Source: an uncultured Lachnospiraceae bacterium (GTDB taxonomy: Bacteria > Bacillota_A > Clostridia > Lachnospirales > Lachnospiraceae). Taken from it: DNA of 25,890 nucleotides. The stretch's first letter is position 1, and every line of letters starts with the position of its first letter. The stretch spans positions 1-25,890 of the forward strand of contig CACZQE010000339.1 in assembly GCA_902783205.1 (NCBI GenBank), written 5' to 3'. This document shows, in pieces, positions 15,841 through 22,733 of the stretch. Below the pieces are notes generated by a model, which saw only the letters and a list, made by a program, of their open reading frames with translations, was not told the origin of the DNA and ran no database searches. A program made the translations under genes and the position numbers.

Positions 15841-16740
15841 GTGCTTGATCTTTTGATTATCGGAAGCGGGCCTGCAGGCCTGTCCGCGGCAGTATATGCA
15901 AGGCGGAGTAATTTGAATATGATGGTAGCCGAGAAGGATTCCTTCGGGGTCGGGCAGGTTTCCGGAAGCGTGAAGGTAGATAACTATCTGGGCTTTTCGG
16001 GGATCAGCGGTTTTGATCTGGGCATGACCTTCCGTGAACACGCGACTGCTCTGGGTGTTCCCTTCTTTGAGGGAACGGCAGTATCGGTGCGCAGGACCGA
16101 CGGTGGCTGGCGGACAGGATTTGACGACGGCCGGTTCATCGATTCCCGGGCACTGATCTATGCCGCAGGCGCCAGACCGCGCCGCCTGAAGGTGAAGGGC
16201 GAGCAGGAGTTTATCGGAAAAGGTATTTCTTTCTGCAGTGTCTGTGACGGTCCCTTCTTCAAGGACAAGACGGTCGCTGTAATCGGAGGCGGAGACAGCG
16301 CTCTGGATGCATCAGCCCATCTGGCGGACCTGTGCAGAAAGGTCTATCTGATCCACTGGAGATCAGACTTCAGGGGCAATGACGCGACTTATGAGAGAAT
16401 CTGTAATCTTGACAGGGTTGAAGTCCTGAAGAATGCTTCCATACGGTCAATACAGGGGGACGATGTCCTTTCCTCCGTGAGTCTTTCCAACGGACGGGTA
16501 TTAAAGGTGGACGGTCTCTTTGAGGCGATCGGTTCCGAACCCAGGACAGAGATTCTTAAAGGACTTGTCATGCTGGATCATGAAGGCTATATCGTGGCAG
16601 GGGAGGACTGTGAGACAACAGCGGCCGGATTCTTTGCCGCAGGCGATGTCCGCACCAAGCCTCTGCGCCAGGTATCCACAGCTGTTGCCGACGGTGCCAA
16701 TGCCGTCTATTCGGCTATGCGCTATTTAAAAAAACATTGA
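15841..16740 (+). CDS. Thioredoxin-reductase-like FAD disulfide oxidoreductase
   Basis: A 299-residue low-molecular-weight TrxR-type flavoprotein. FAD site IIGSGPAGLSAAVYA at 6-20 and AAGDV at 266-270 with LRQVSTAVADGANAV after it; redox-active disulfide C132xxC135 in CSVCDG; second nucleotide-binding motif GGGDSA (149-154). The NADPH 2'-phosphate motif, usually HRRxxFR, reads HWRSDFR (172-178), so the first of its three arginines is tryptophan. The start is GTG 15841 with AAAGGAG upstream. It is the last gene of the operon that begins at 15096 and is followed by a strong terminator. No thioredoxin gene is nearby. It may reduce thioredoxin using NADPH, NADH or another donor; the changed motif leaves donor choice open. 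Confidence 0.88.
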   Translation: MLDLLIIGSGPAGLSAAVYARRSNLNMMVAEKDSFGVGQVSGSVKVDNYLGFSGISGFDLGMTFREHATALGVPFFEGTAVSVRRTDGGWRTGFDDGRFIDSRALIYAAGARPRRLKVKGEQEFIGKGISFCSVCDGPFFKDKTVAVIGGGDSALDASAHLADLCRKVYLIHWRSDFRGNDATYERICNLDRVEVLKNASIRSIQGDDVLSSVSLSNGRVLKVDGLFEAIGSEPRTEILKGLVMLDHEGYIVAGEDCETTAAGFFAAGDVRTKPLRQVSTAVADGANAVYSAMRYLKKH

Positions 16741-16763
16741 CCGGGTCATATGACCTTCTGTGA

Positions 16764-16794
16764 AACTGCTTCCTTGCGGGGGAAGCAGTTTTTT
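16764..16794 (+). terminator. Intrinsic terminator after the flavoprotein gene
   Basis: Stem AACTGCTTCC/GGAAGCAGTT (16764-16773 with 16781-16790), loop TTGCGGG, then a T tail. A perfect 12-base palindrome GGTCATATGACC lies at 16744-16755, right after the stop codon. Confidence 0.92.
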
Positions 16795-16806
16795 GTCTGC
16801 ATTAAG

Positions 16807-16835
16807 TTGATTCTTTGATTGTGCGATGGTAAAAT
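16807..16835 (+). promoter_or_regulatory. Promoter for the [FeFe] hydrogenase gene
   Basis: TTGATT (16807-16812), 17-base spacer, TAAAAT (16830-16835) preceded by TGG (extended -10). The leader is about 40 bases and ends in AGGAGG before ATG 16882. Confidence 0.7.
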
Positions 16836-16881
16836 GAAAAAGTATAATTACAAACAAGGGTATTTAACTTAGGAGGTTTCT

Positions 16882-18342
16882 ATGGTTACAAATGATGCTA
16901 CCACCTTAAAGCTGAAACATGAAGTTCTTTATCGTGTTGCCAAGCTGACATTTGAAGGAAAGCTCGAAACAGAAAGGGAGAAGATTCCCTATGAAATGAT
17001 TCCCGGTCCAAAGGCACAGTACCGCTGCTGTATCTATAAGGAAAGGGAAGTAATCCGCCAGAGAGTGAACCTGGCGGAAGGAAGAACACCCTTAGGTGAG
17101 GTGAGAGAGGACAAGAAGAAAATTGTCTATGTCATCCCCTCTGCCTGCGAAGAGTGTCCCATCTCCCGCTACACAGTTACCAATAACTGCCAGAAGTGTA
17201 TGGGTAAAGCCTGCTACAACTCCTGTAAATTCGGAGCGATCACCATCGGCATGCATCAGGCCTATATCGATCCGTCCAAGTGCCGTGAGTGCGGAATGTG
17301 CGCCCAGGCCTGTCCCTATAATGCTATTGCTGACCTGCTGCGTCCCTGCCGGAAGAGCTGTCCGGTGGATGCACTGATGGTTGACTCTGAAACAGGTATC
17401 GCCTACATCGATGACGAGAAATGTATTTCCTGCGGACATTGTGTTCACAGCTGTCCTTTCGGAGCCATTGGTACGGCTACAAATGTAGTGGAAGTTGCTT
17501 CTGCCATCCGCGACGGAAAGCGCGTCGTAGCCATGTTCGCACCGGCTCTCGAGGGCCAGTTCGGACCGGATGTGACCATGTCCAGCCTAAAGAAGGCATC
17601 CATCGATACCGGATTTGCCGATATGGTGGAAGTCGGACTCGGCGGTGACCTGACTGCTGCAGCAGAGGCGGAAGAGTGGGCCGAAGCTTACAAAGAGGGC
17701 AAGAAGATGACGACATCCTGCTGCCCGGCTTTTGTTAACATGATCCACAAGCATTTCCCGGATGCAGTGGAGCACATTTCCACGACCGTATCCCCCATGT
17801 GCGCCGTATCCCGTATGCTCAAAGCGAAGGACCCGGAGACAGTCACTGTTTTCGTCGGCCCCTGCGTGGCAAAGAAGAGCGAAAGAGTACAGGGAATTGA
17901 AGGAAATGCGGATTATGTTCTTACTGTAGGAGAGTTCAGGGCTCTCATGAAGGCAAAAGATGTTGAGATCCAGCCCGGTGAGAACGATTATCAGGAGTCT
18001 TCGGTATTCGGTAAGAGATTCGGAAACAGCGGCGGTGTTACCCAGGCTGTTCTCCAGTCCCTGAAAGAAGAAAATGAAAATGATGATATTACGGTTAATG
18101 TCTGCAACGGCGCCCAGGAGTGCAAGAAGGCGCTTATGATGCTGTCCAGAGGCCGTCTCAAAGAGGACTTTGTGGAAGGTATGATCTGTGAGGGCGGCTG
18201 CGTGGGCGGCCCCAGCAAGCACCGTTCCGAGACAGAGTCCAAGCGGGCAAGAGATAAGCTGATCAAGGAAGCTGACGGACGTCTGATCCTGGAGAACCTT
18301 TCTTCCTATGATCTGGATTCCTTCTCCATGCACCGCAAATAA
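16882..18342 (+). CDS. [FeFe] hydrogenase, group B type, with N-terminal ferredoxin clusters
   Basis: A 486-residue cytosolic iron-sulfur protein. The N-terminal third (about 50-195) is cysteine-rich, with several [4Fe-4S] sets, among them C134xxC137xxC140xxxC144 and C181xxC184xxC187xxxC191. The H-cluster domain has L1 TSCCP (278-282), L2 GPCxxKxxE (326-334) and L3 ExMxCxxGCxxGG (432-443). The four cluster cysteines (C281, C328, C436, C440) and the proton-relay cysteine C280 are kept. The L2 methionine of well-studied M2/M3 enzymes is glycine here. The N-terminal pattern YRCCIYKER with ACEECPISRY matches the group B (B1/B3) clade as I recall it. It would interconvert protons and H2 with ferredoxin as partner, or sense H2. 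Maturases HydEFG are outside the window. No strong terminator follows. Confidence 0.85.
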   Translation: MVTNDATTLKLKHEVLYRVAKLTFEGKLETEREKIPYEMIPGPKAQYRCCIYKEREVIRQRVNLAEGRTPLGEVREDKKKIVYVIPSACEECPISRYTVTNNCQKCMGKACYNSCKFGAITIGMHQAYIDPSKCRECGMCAQACPYNAIADLLRPCRKSCPVDALMVDSETGIAYIDDEKCISCGHCVHSCPFGAIGTATNVVEVASAIRDGKRVVAMFAPALEGQFGPDVTMSSLKKASIDTGFADMVEVGLGGDLTAAAEAEEWAEAYKEGKKMTTSCCPAFVNMIHKHFPDAVEHISTTVSPMCAVSRMLKAKDPETVTVFVGPCVAKKSERVQGIEGNADYVLTVGEFRALMKAKDVEIQPGENDYQESSVFGKRFGNSGGVTQAVLQSLKEENENDDITVNVCNGAQECKKALMMLSRGRLKEDFVEGMICEGGCVGGPSKHRSETESKRARDKLIKEADGRLILENLSSYDLDSFSMHRK

Positions 18343-18371
18343 GCGCAGGCAGTAACAGCCTGTAATTCAGA

Positions 18372-18400
18372 TTGCATTTTTCAGCCGCGTTTGCTATAAT
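18372..18400 (+). promoter_or_regulatory. Promoter for tRNA-Ser
   Basis: TTGCAT (18372-18377), 17-base spacer, TATAAT (18395-18400). Transcription would start near 18407. Confidence 0.8.
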
Positions 18401-18411
18401 AAACGCTGCGA

Positions 18412-18437
18412 CTGCCGCCGGCGTAAGCCGGCGGCAG
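18412..18437 (+). other. Strong GC hairpin in the tRNA-Ser leader
   Basis: Perfect 11-bp stem CTGCCGCCGGC/GCCGGCGGCAG closing on a GTAA (GNRA-type) tetraloop. It lies between the predicted transcription start and the tRNA 5' end, six bases before it. There is no U-run, so it is not a normal intrinsic terminator. Confidence 0.8.
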
Positions 18438-18443
18438 TAATCT

Positions 18444-18533
18444 GGAGATGTACCCAAGTGGCTGAAGGGTCCGCACTCGAAATGCGGTAGGCCGGCTTAT
18501 ACCGGCGCGAGGGTTCAAATCCCTCCATCTCCG
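18444..18533 (+). tRNA. tRNA-Ser(CGA)
   Basis: Acceptor GGAGATG/CATCTCC (18444-18450 with 18526-18532), discriminator G, anticodon stem CCGCA/TGCGG with loop CTCGAAA giving anticodon CGA (reads UCG), a long type II variable arm (GCCGG...CCGGC) and T-arm GAGGG TTCAAAT CCCTC. CCA is not encoded, as usual for many Gram-positive tRNAs. Confidence 0.97.
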
Positions 18534-18545
18534 TAACGATCATTG

Positions 18546-18580
18546 AGCGACAGAGCCGGCAAGGTGCTGTCGCTTTATTA
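18546..18580 (+). terminator. Imperfect terminator after tRNA-Ser
   Basis: Stem AGCGACAG/CTGTCGCT (18546-18553 with 18567-18574), 13-base loop, and a poor tail TTTATTA. Read-through into the next gene is plausible, as no separate promoter is evident before it. Confidence 0.55.
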
Positions 18581-18612
18581 CATTACATGCTTTTGCATTC
18601 CGGAGTGATTTG

Positions 18613-21342
18613 ATGGATAAGGCAGAAAAAAAGCATAAAGAACAGACAGCTGCAGAAGAACATATTGTTGTGGGCATCCTGGCCCACGTGGATGCGGGAA
18701 AGACTACTCTGTCCGAAGGCATGCTTTATCTGACGGGTAAGATCAGGAAGCTGGGCAGGGTGGACCACAGAAATGCTTTTCTGGATCATGATCCCATGGA
18801 AAGAAAAAGGGGCATTACCATCTTCTCCAAGCAGGCTGTCTTTTCCAGGGAAAATCAGACATTTACACTACTGGATACACCGGGCCATACGGACTTTGGC
18901 GCGGAAATGGAAAGGACCCTGCAGGTCCTGGATTACGCCATCCTGGTAATCAGCGGCCCGGACGGGATCCAGGGTCATACCATGACCCTGTGGAAACTGC
19001 TTGCCGCCTACAAGGTGCCGGTTTTCCTCTTTATCAACAAGATGGACCAGGAAGGTACTGACAGGGAAAGGCTCCTGGCTCTCTGCCGGCAGAGACTGGA
19101 CGATGCCTGCGTGGACTTCACCGGATTTGAAAGTCCGGATATAGAAGCAGGCGACCGGGCCGAGGAGATTGCCATGACCGACGAGGCGGTTATGGATTAT
19201 TACCTTGAAAAGGGCCGGATTCCTGAAGAGGAGACCATAAGGCTGATACGGGAACGGAAGCTTTTCCCCTGTTACTTCGGCTCGGCTCTGCAGCTTACCG
19301 GTGTATCTTCACTCCTGGATGGAATGAGTTTCTTTATGAGAATGCCGGAGATAAAAGAGGAGACAGGCGGCCGGATCTTTAAGATCATGCACGGGCCCAA
19401 AGGAGAGAGACTGACTTTTGCCAAAGTCACAGGCGGCAGTCTCAGGGTAAAGTCTTTTCTGCCCGGCCATGAAGGAGAGAAAATCGACCAGATCCGGATT
19501 TATTCCGGGGAGACCTTCCGGCTGGTACCGGAGGCGGTTCAGGGAGAGGTCTGTGCGCTGACGGGGCTTTCGGAAACAGAGTCCGGTCAGGGTTACGGTT
19601 TTGAAAGGACAGCTGCCGGGCCTGTACTCCGCCCGGTCATGACCCGGGTCATGAATCTGCCGGAAGGAACAGATGCGGCAGACCTGATCCGTAAACTGGG
19701 AAGTCTGGAAGAGGAGGACCCCCAGCTGCAGATTCTGTGGGATGCCGCCCACCGGGAAATCAGTGTCTGCCTGATGGGAGATGTGCAGACAGAAATCCTG
19801 ACCGGAATCATCAAAGACCGTTTCGGTCTGGATGTTACTTTCGGTCCCGGAAGGGTCGTGTACAGGGAGACCATAGCCGGACCGGTCGAGGGCTGCGGAC
19901 ATTATGAGCCTCTTAGGCACTATGCCGAGGTTCACTTAAGACTGGAACCCCTGCCCAGAGGCAGAGGACTGGAGTTTTCCTCTTCCTGCAGTGAAGACCT
20001 GCTGGACAGAAACTGGCAGCGGCTGATCCTGACACATTTGCAGGAGAGGGTTTATCCCGGAGTTCTGACCGGATCGCCCATCACGGACATGAAGATTACG
20101 CTTACAGCAGGCCGGGCACATTTGAAGCATACCGAGGGAGGAGATTTCCGTCAGGCGGTGATCCGGGCCCTGCGCCAGGGACTGATGTCGGCGGACAGCA
20201 TCCTGCTGGAACCCTGGTATGATTTTGTCCTGGAAATACCGACGGATCAGGTGGGCAGGGCCATGTCGGATATACAGAAGATGCACGGAAGCTTTTCCGA
20301 TCCGGCCGCGGCAGATGAGGATACAGTGATCCTGGAAGGGAAACTGCCTGCTGCCTGCGCGGAGGATTATCCCAGGGAAGTCCTTTCCTATAGCAGAGGA
20401 CGGGGCCGGCTGCAGCTTACATTTTCCGGCTATGAGACCTGTCATGACACGGAAAGAGTCATCAGTGAGACAGCTTATGATCCTGACCGGGATACGGATT
20501 TTCCTTCGGGATCGATTTTCTGTTCCCACGGCGCCGGTTATTTTGTCCCCTGGGACCAGGCGGCGGAGAAAATGCACATTTCTGCCCCCAGGCACAGGGA
20601 AGATACGGCTCCCGGCCCACGGACGGGCGGAGGCGGATCCTCCATGTATGAGGAAGACGCGGCATTCAGAGCCGTCTTCCTGCGGGAATTCGGCAGCAGA
20701 CAGGCTCAGGACGATCATGCAGGCCGGTTCAGACGGCGGAATTCTGAAGGGAGCAGGCCGGAGCAGGATAATGCGCCGGTAAGAAAAAGCACCCGCACCA
20801 GACCCAGGAAAAAGTATCTGCTGGTAGACGGCTACAACGTGATCTATGCCTGGGAGAGTCTGGCCGGACTTGCCGAAGCGGATCTTGGAGCGGCCAGAGA
20901 TAAGCTTACGGAAATCCTTTCCAATTACCAGGCATTCATGGGATATACCCTGATTCTGGTCTTTGACGCATATAAAGTTGAGGGAAATCCGGGAGAAATC
21001 ATAAAAAAAGGAAATGTTTATGTGGTTTTCACTAAAGAAGCGGAAACCGCTGACCAGTACATTGAGAAGACGACCCATGAGATTGCCGGAAAGCACGACG
21101 TCCTGGTCGCAACCTCCGACGGTCTGGAGCAGGTGATCGTTATGGGTCAGGGAGCCATGCGGATATCGGCCAGAGACCTTTATGACGAGGTCGCCCGGGT
21201 GGAGGAGGAAATCCGCCGGATCGCCGAGGAAAAGCGGGCCGGACGGCGGTATCTTTTTGATGATATGGATAAAGAATTACATGAACATATGGAAAATGTA
21301 AGACTCGGAAAAGTAAGGAGGGAAGAAGATGGCACAGTTTGA
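18613..21342 (+). CDS. TetM-like ribosomal-protection GTPase fused to a YacP/Rae1-type NYN nuclease domain
   Basis: A 909-residue, two-part protein. Residues 15-655 are a full EF-G-like translation GTPase of the tetracycline ribosomal-protection type: G1 AHVDAGKT (24-31), G2 RGIT (66-69), G3 DTPGH (88-92), G4 NKMD (142-145), G5 SAL (224-226), then domains II-V with the TetM-like domain IV end FRQAVIRALRQGL and LEPWYDFVLEIP, and a C-terminal FCSHGAGYFVPW. A basic, Gly/Arg-rich linker (about 656-732) joins a NYN/PIN-like domain (733-900) like B. subtilis YacP/Rae1, which cleaves mRNA in the ribosomal A site. Acidic residues are kept: D739 (DGYNVIYAW), D785 (VFDAY), D813 (ETADQYIE), D836 (ATSDGLEQ). 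ATG 18613 suits GGAG at 18602-18605. A 68-codon gene overlaps the end by 14 bases. Tetracycline resistance is only one possible role. Confidence 0.9.
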   Translation: MDKAEKKHKEQTAAEEHIVVGILAHVDAGKTTLSEGMLYLTGKIRKLGRVDHRNAFLDHDPMERKRGITIFSKQAVFSRENQTFTLLDTPGHTDFGAEMERTLQVLDYAILVISGPDGIQGHTMTLWKLLAAYKVPVFLFINKMDQEGTDRERLLALCRQRLDDACVDFTGFESPDIEAGDRAEEIAMTDEAVMDYYLEKGRIPEEETIRLIRERKLFPCYFGSALQLTGVSSLLDGMSFFMRMPEIKEETGGRIFKIMHGPKGERLTFAKVTGGSLRVKSFLPGHEGEKIDQIRIYSGETFRLVPEAVQGEVCALTGLSETESGQGYGFERTAAGPVLRPVMTRVMNLPEGTDAADLIRKLGSLEEEDPQLQILWDAAHREISVCLMGDVQTEILTGIIKDRFGLDVTFGPGRVVYRETIAGPVEGCGHYEPLRHYAEVHLRLEPLPRGRGLEFSSSCSEDLLDRNWQRLILTHLQERVYPGVLTGSPITDMKITLTAGRAHLKHTEGGDFRQAVIRALRQGLMSADSILLEPWYDFVLEIPTDQVGRAMSDIQKMHGSFSDPAAADEDTVILEGKLPAACAEDYPREVLSYSRGRGRLQLTFSGYETCHDTERVISETAYDPDRDTDFPSGSIFCSHGAGYFVPWDQAAEKMHISAPRHREDTAPGPRTGGGGSSMYEEDAAFRAVFLREFGSRQAQDDHAGRFRRRNSEGSRPEQDNAPVRKSTRTRPRKKYLLVDGYNVIYAWESLAGLAEADLGAARDKLTEILSNYQAFMGYTLILVFDAYKVEGNPGEIIKKGNVYVVFTKEAETADQYIEKTTHEIAGKHDVLVATSDGLEQVIVMGQGAMRISARDLYDEVARVEEEIRRIAEEKRAGRRYLFDDMDKELHEHMENVRLGKVRREEDGTV

Positions 21343-21535
21343 AGAGGAAATCATGCGCTATGAGAAAAAGATGAATAATGCGTCCACTATGACGGACCTG
21401 CTTCTTGCCATGTCAGCATGGCAGAGCTTCGCTGACTCGCGCGGCCTCAGTGACGCGGACAGGACTCCGGTGGATTCCGCCTATCTGAAAGCGGAAGCAA
21501 GACTGATGGAAAACGTCAGCAAAACACCCTGGTAG
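21329..21535 (+). CDS. 68-residue helical protein of unknown function
   Basis: I do not recognise this family. The ATG at 21329 lies inside the last codons of the GTPase-nuclease gene (14-base overlap) and has its own strong AAGGAGGG (21316-21323), pointing to coupled translation. The protein is soluble and predicted mainly helical: an acidic/basic amphipathic start (MAQFEEEIMRYEKKMNNAS), a central hydrophobic helix (TDLLLAMSAWQSFADSRG) and a second helix (AYLKAEARLMENVSK). There is no membrane segment, cysteine or catalytic signature. The tight linkage suggests a partner or regulator of the upstream fusion protein, which is inference. A terminator follows, so the two form the end of the unit. 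Confidence 0.8.
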   Translation: MAQFEEEIMRYEKKMNNASTMTDLLLAMSAWQSFADSRGLSDADRTPVDSAYLKAEARLMENVSKTPW

Positions 21536-21576
21536 GAGTATGATATCACTTTGATTAAAGAGGATGAAATAAGAAA

Positions 21577-21604
21577 TCCCCGGCTTTTAAAGCCGGGGAC
21601 TTTT
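21577..21604 (+). terminator. Intrinsic terminator after the GTPase-nuclease unit
   Basis: Stem TCCCCGGC/GCCGGGGA (21577-21584 with 21592-21599), extendable through TTT/AAA pairs, then CTTTTCTG. Confidence 0.85.
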
Positions 21605-21665
21605 CTGTCTGTATGCAAATGACGGAAGAAAGCGGTTTCTCTTTTCCGGCCTGCCGTCTGCTGGT

Positions 21666-22580
21666 CTATTCGCCGGACGGTTCACCTGAAAGGATCCAGG
21701 GTGCGGGCTTGGCTTCAAATACACCCTTGGAATTCAGCTTGGACATGGAAATCTGAATAACTTCCTGCTGCTCGATATGATATTTCTGGAATACATAAAG
21801 GATATCGGAAAGGATGTCCAGCTCCAGAGTGTAGACAACGAACTTCATCCTGGGATTGAGCCGGAGCAGGTTCTGCACCTCTTCCTCAAACTTCTTGGTG
21901 GCAACGATGAAGGAGAGGGAAGGAACAGGCAGCCCTTTCATGGATTCTTTGGATGTATCATTGATAATAGTAACATTGTGAAGACCGAACTTTGTGATGT
22001 TCTCCTCCATGGAGTAGCGGTCATGCTTGTTATACTCCACTGCAATGATCTCACCGTCGTTGGCGATCATGGCAGACTCCACAGCGATACTCTCTCCGCT
22101 TATGATACAGATGGTATCCTGATCGTCAAGATGAAGCTTGTTGATGATAATGGAACGGATCTCGCTTGCAACATAGCGGACCGAACCCTGTGAGAAGCTG
22201 GTGTTCTGGATACTTCTTCTGTAGGAACTGGTCGCTTTCTGATTGACGATCAGCATAACGGAAGGCTCCGTAATCTCCTGGTCGATCATATCGGCGATCG
22301 TACATATTTTTACTTTACCTTTGGGGGTTGTCCCCGTCCTGAACCAGAGTTCGCAGTCACCCAGACCTGACTCCCATAGATTGAAGAAAAAGCCCGGATG
22401 TCCTTCGTCGATAAAAACCATAACAGATTTGTGCGACTCAATGGCGGGGATTATGTTTTTCTTTTTCCGGCTGACATCGATCAGCTTGACCTTCTCGATC
22501 TCTGTACCTGTAAGCTTAGTGTAATAGTTGACCCACGCTAATATCTGATCGTTTGTGAAGGAAGAACCTTCCTGTTTCAT
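21666..22580 (-). CDS. CobL/CbiT-like protein with degenerate SAM motif
   Basis: A 304-residue soluble protein that reads like a shortened CobL (CbiE-CbiT fusion, precorrin-6 methyltransferase/decarboxylase). Residues about 30-118 match the second half of CbiE: VMVFIDEGHPGFFFNL at the GDPGFFG position and ADMIDQEITEPSVMLIVNQ at its end. Residues about 120-285 match CbiT: FSQG...VRYVASEIRSIIINKLHL lead-in, EIIAVEYNKHDRYSMEENI (SAM ribose strand and helix), FGLHNVTIINDTSKE and LPVPSLSFIV. The glycine-rich SAM loop (DxGAGTG in CbiT) is IISGESI here, and the first half of CbiE is missing. No cobalamin gene is near. It is probably not a corrin methyltransferase; a regulatory or other role is inferred. 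GGGAGGT precedes the ATG on the minus strand. Confidence 0.65.
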   Translation of the reverse strand: MKQEGSSFTNDQILAWVNYYTKLTGTEIEKVKLIDVSRKKKNIIPAIESHKSVMVFIDEGHPGFFFNLWESGLGDCELWFRTGTTPKGKVKICTIADMIDQEITEPSVMLIVNQKATSSYRRSIQNTSFSQGSVRYVASEIRSIIINKLHLDDQDTICIISGESIAVESAMIANDGEIIAVEYNKHDRYSMEENITKFGLHNVTIINDTSKESMKGLPVPSLSFIVATKKFEEEVQNLLRLNPRMKFVVYTLELDILSDILYVFQKYHIEQQEVIQISMSKLNSKGVFEAKPAPWILSGEPSGE

Positions 22581-22607
22581 AACGCTACCTCCCTTAGTTT
22601 TTTTCTG

Positions 22608-22636
22608 ATTATATTTTATTACAGTTATTATAAAAA
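22608..22636 (-). promoter_or_regulatory. Possible promoter for the CobL-like gene
   Basis: Minus strand TATAAT (plus 22608-22613), 17-base spacer, TTTTTA (plus 22631-22636). The -35 is weak and the region is generally AT-rich. Confidence 0.45.
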
Positions 22637-22660
22637 GGCAAGAAAGGCAGGCATGTCTGC

Positions 22661-22675
22661 AGGAAAATATTTCCT
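22661..22675. promoter_or_regulatory. Inverted repeat at the Rrf2 promoter, possible operator
   Basis: AGGAAA-ATA-TTTCCT, perfect 6-base arms. Its last base is the first base of the -35 box of the Rrf2-family gene, a position suited to autorepression. Confidence 0.5.
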
Positions 22676-22703
22676 TGAATCTGGGTAGGAATAATAGTAA
22701 AAT
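22675..22703 (+). promoter_or_regulatory. Promoter for the Rrf2 regulator gene
   Basis: TTGAAT (22675-22680), 17-base spacer, TAAAAT (22698-22703). The ribosome binding site AGAGGAGG (22716-22723) follows. Confidence 0.75.
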
Positions 22704-22733
22704 ATACAGGAGAACAGAGGAGGAAAACGATAC

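Noticed and set aside
16744..16755. Perfect palindrome GGTCATATGACC as an operator
   Set aside because: It lies just after a stop codon and before a terminator, away from the hydrogenase promoter; a chance palindrome is as likely.
17587..18333. 248-codon minus-strand frame inside the hydrogenase gene
   Set aside because: Antisense to conserved H-cluster motifs; no supporting signals.
18613..20577. Acquired tetracycline-resistance gene
   Set aside because: There are no mobile-element genes, and base composition matches the neighbours; the NYN fusion and chromosomal setting point to a resident gene.
19936..21096. 386-codon minus-strand frame
   Set aside because: Antisense to the GTPase-nuclease gene; no ribosome binding site and no domain.
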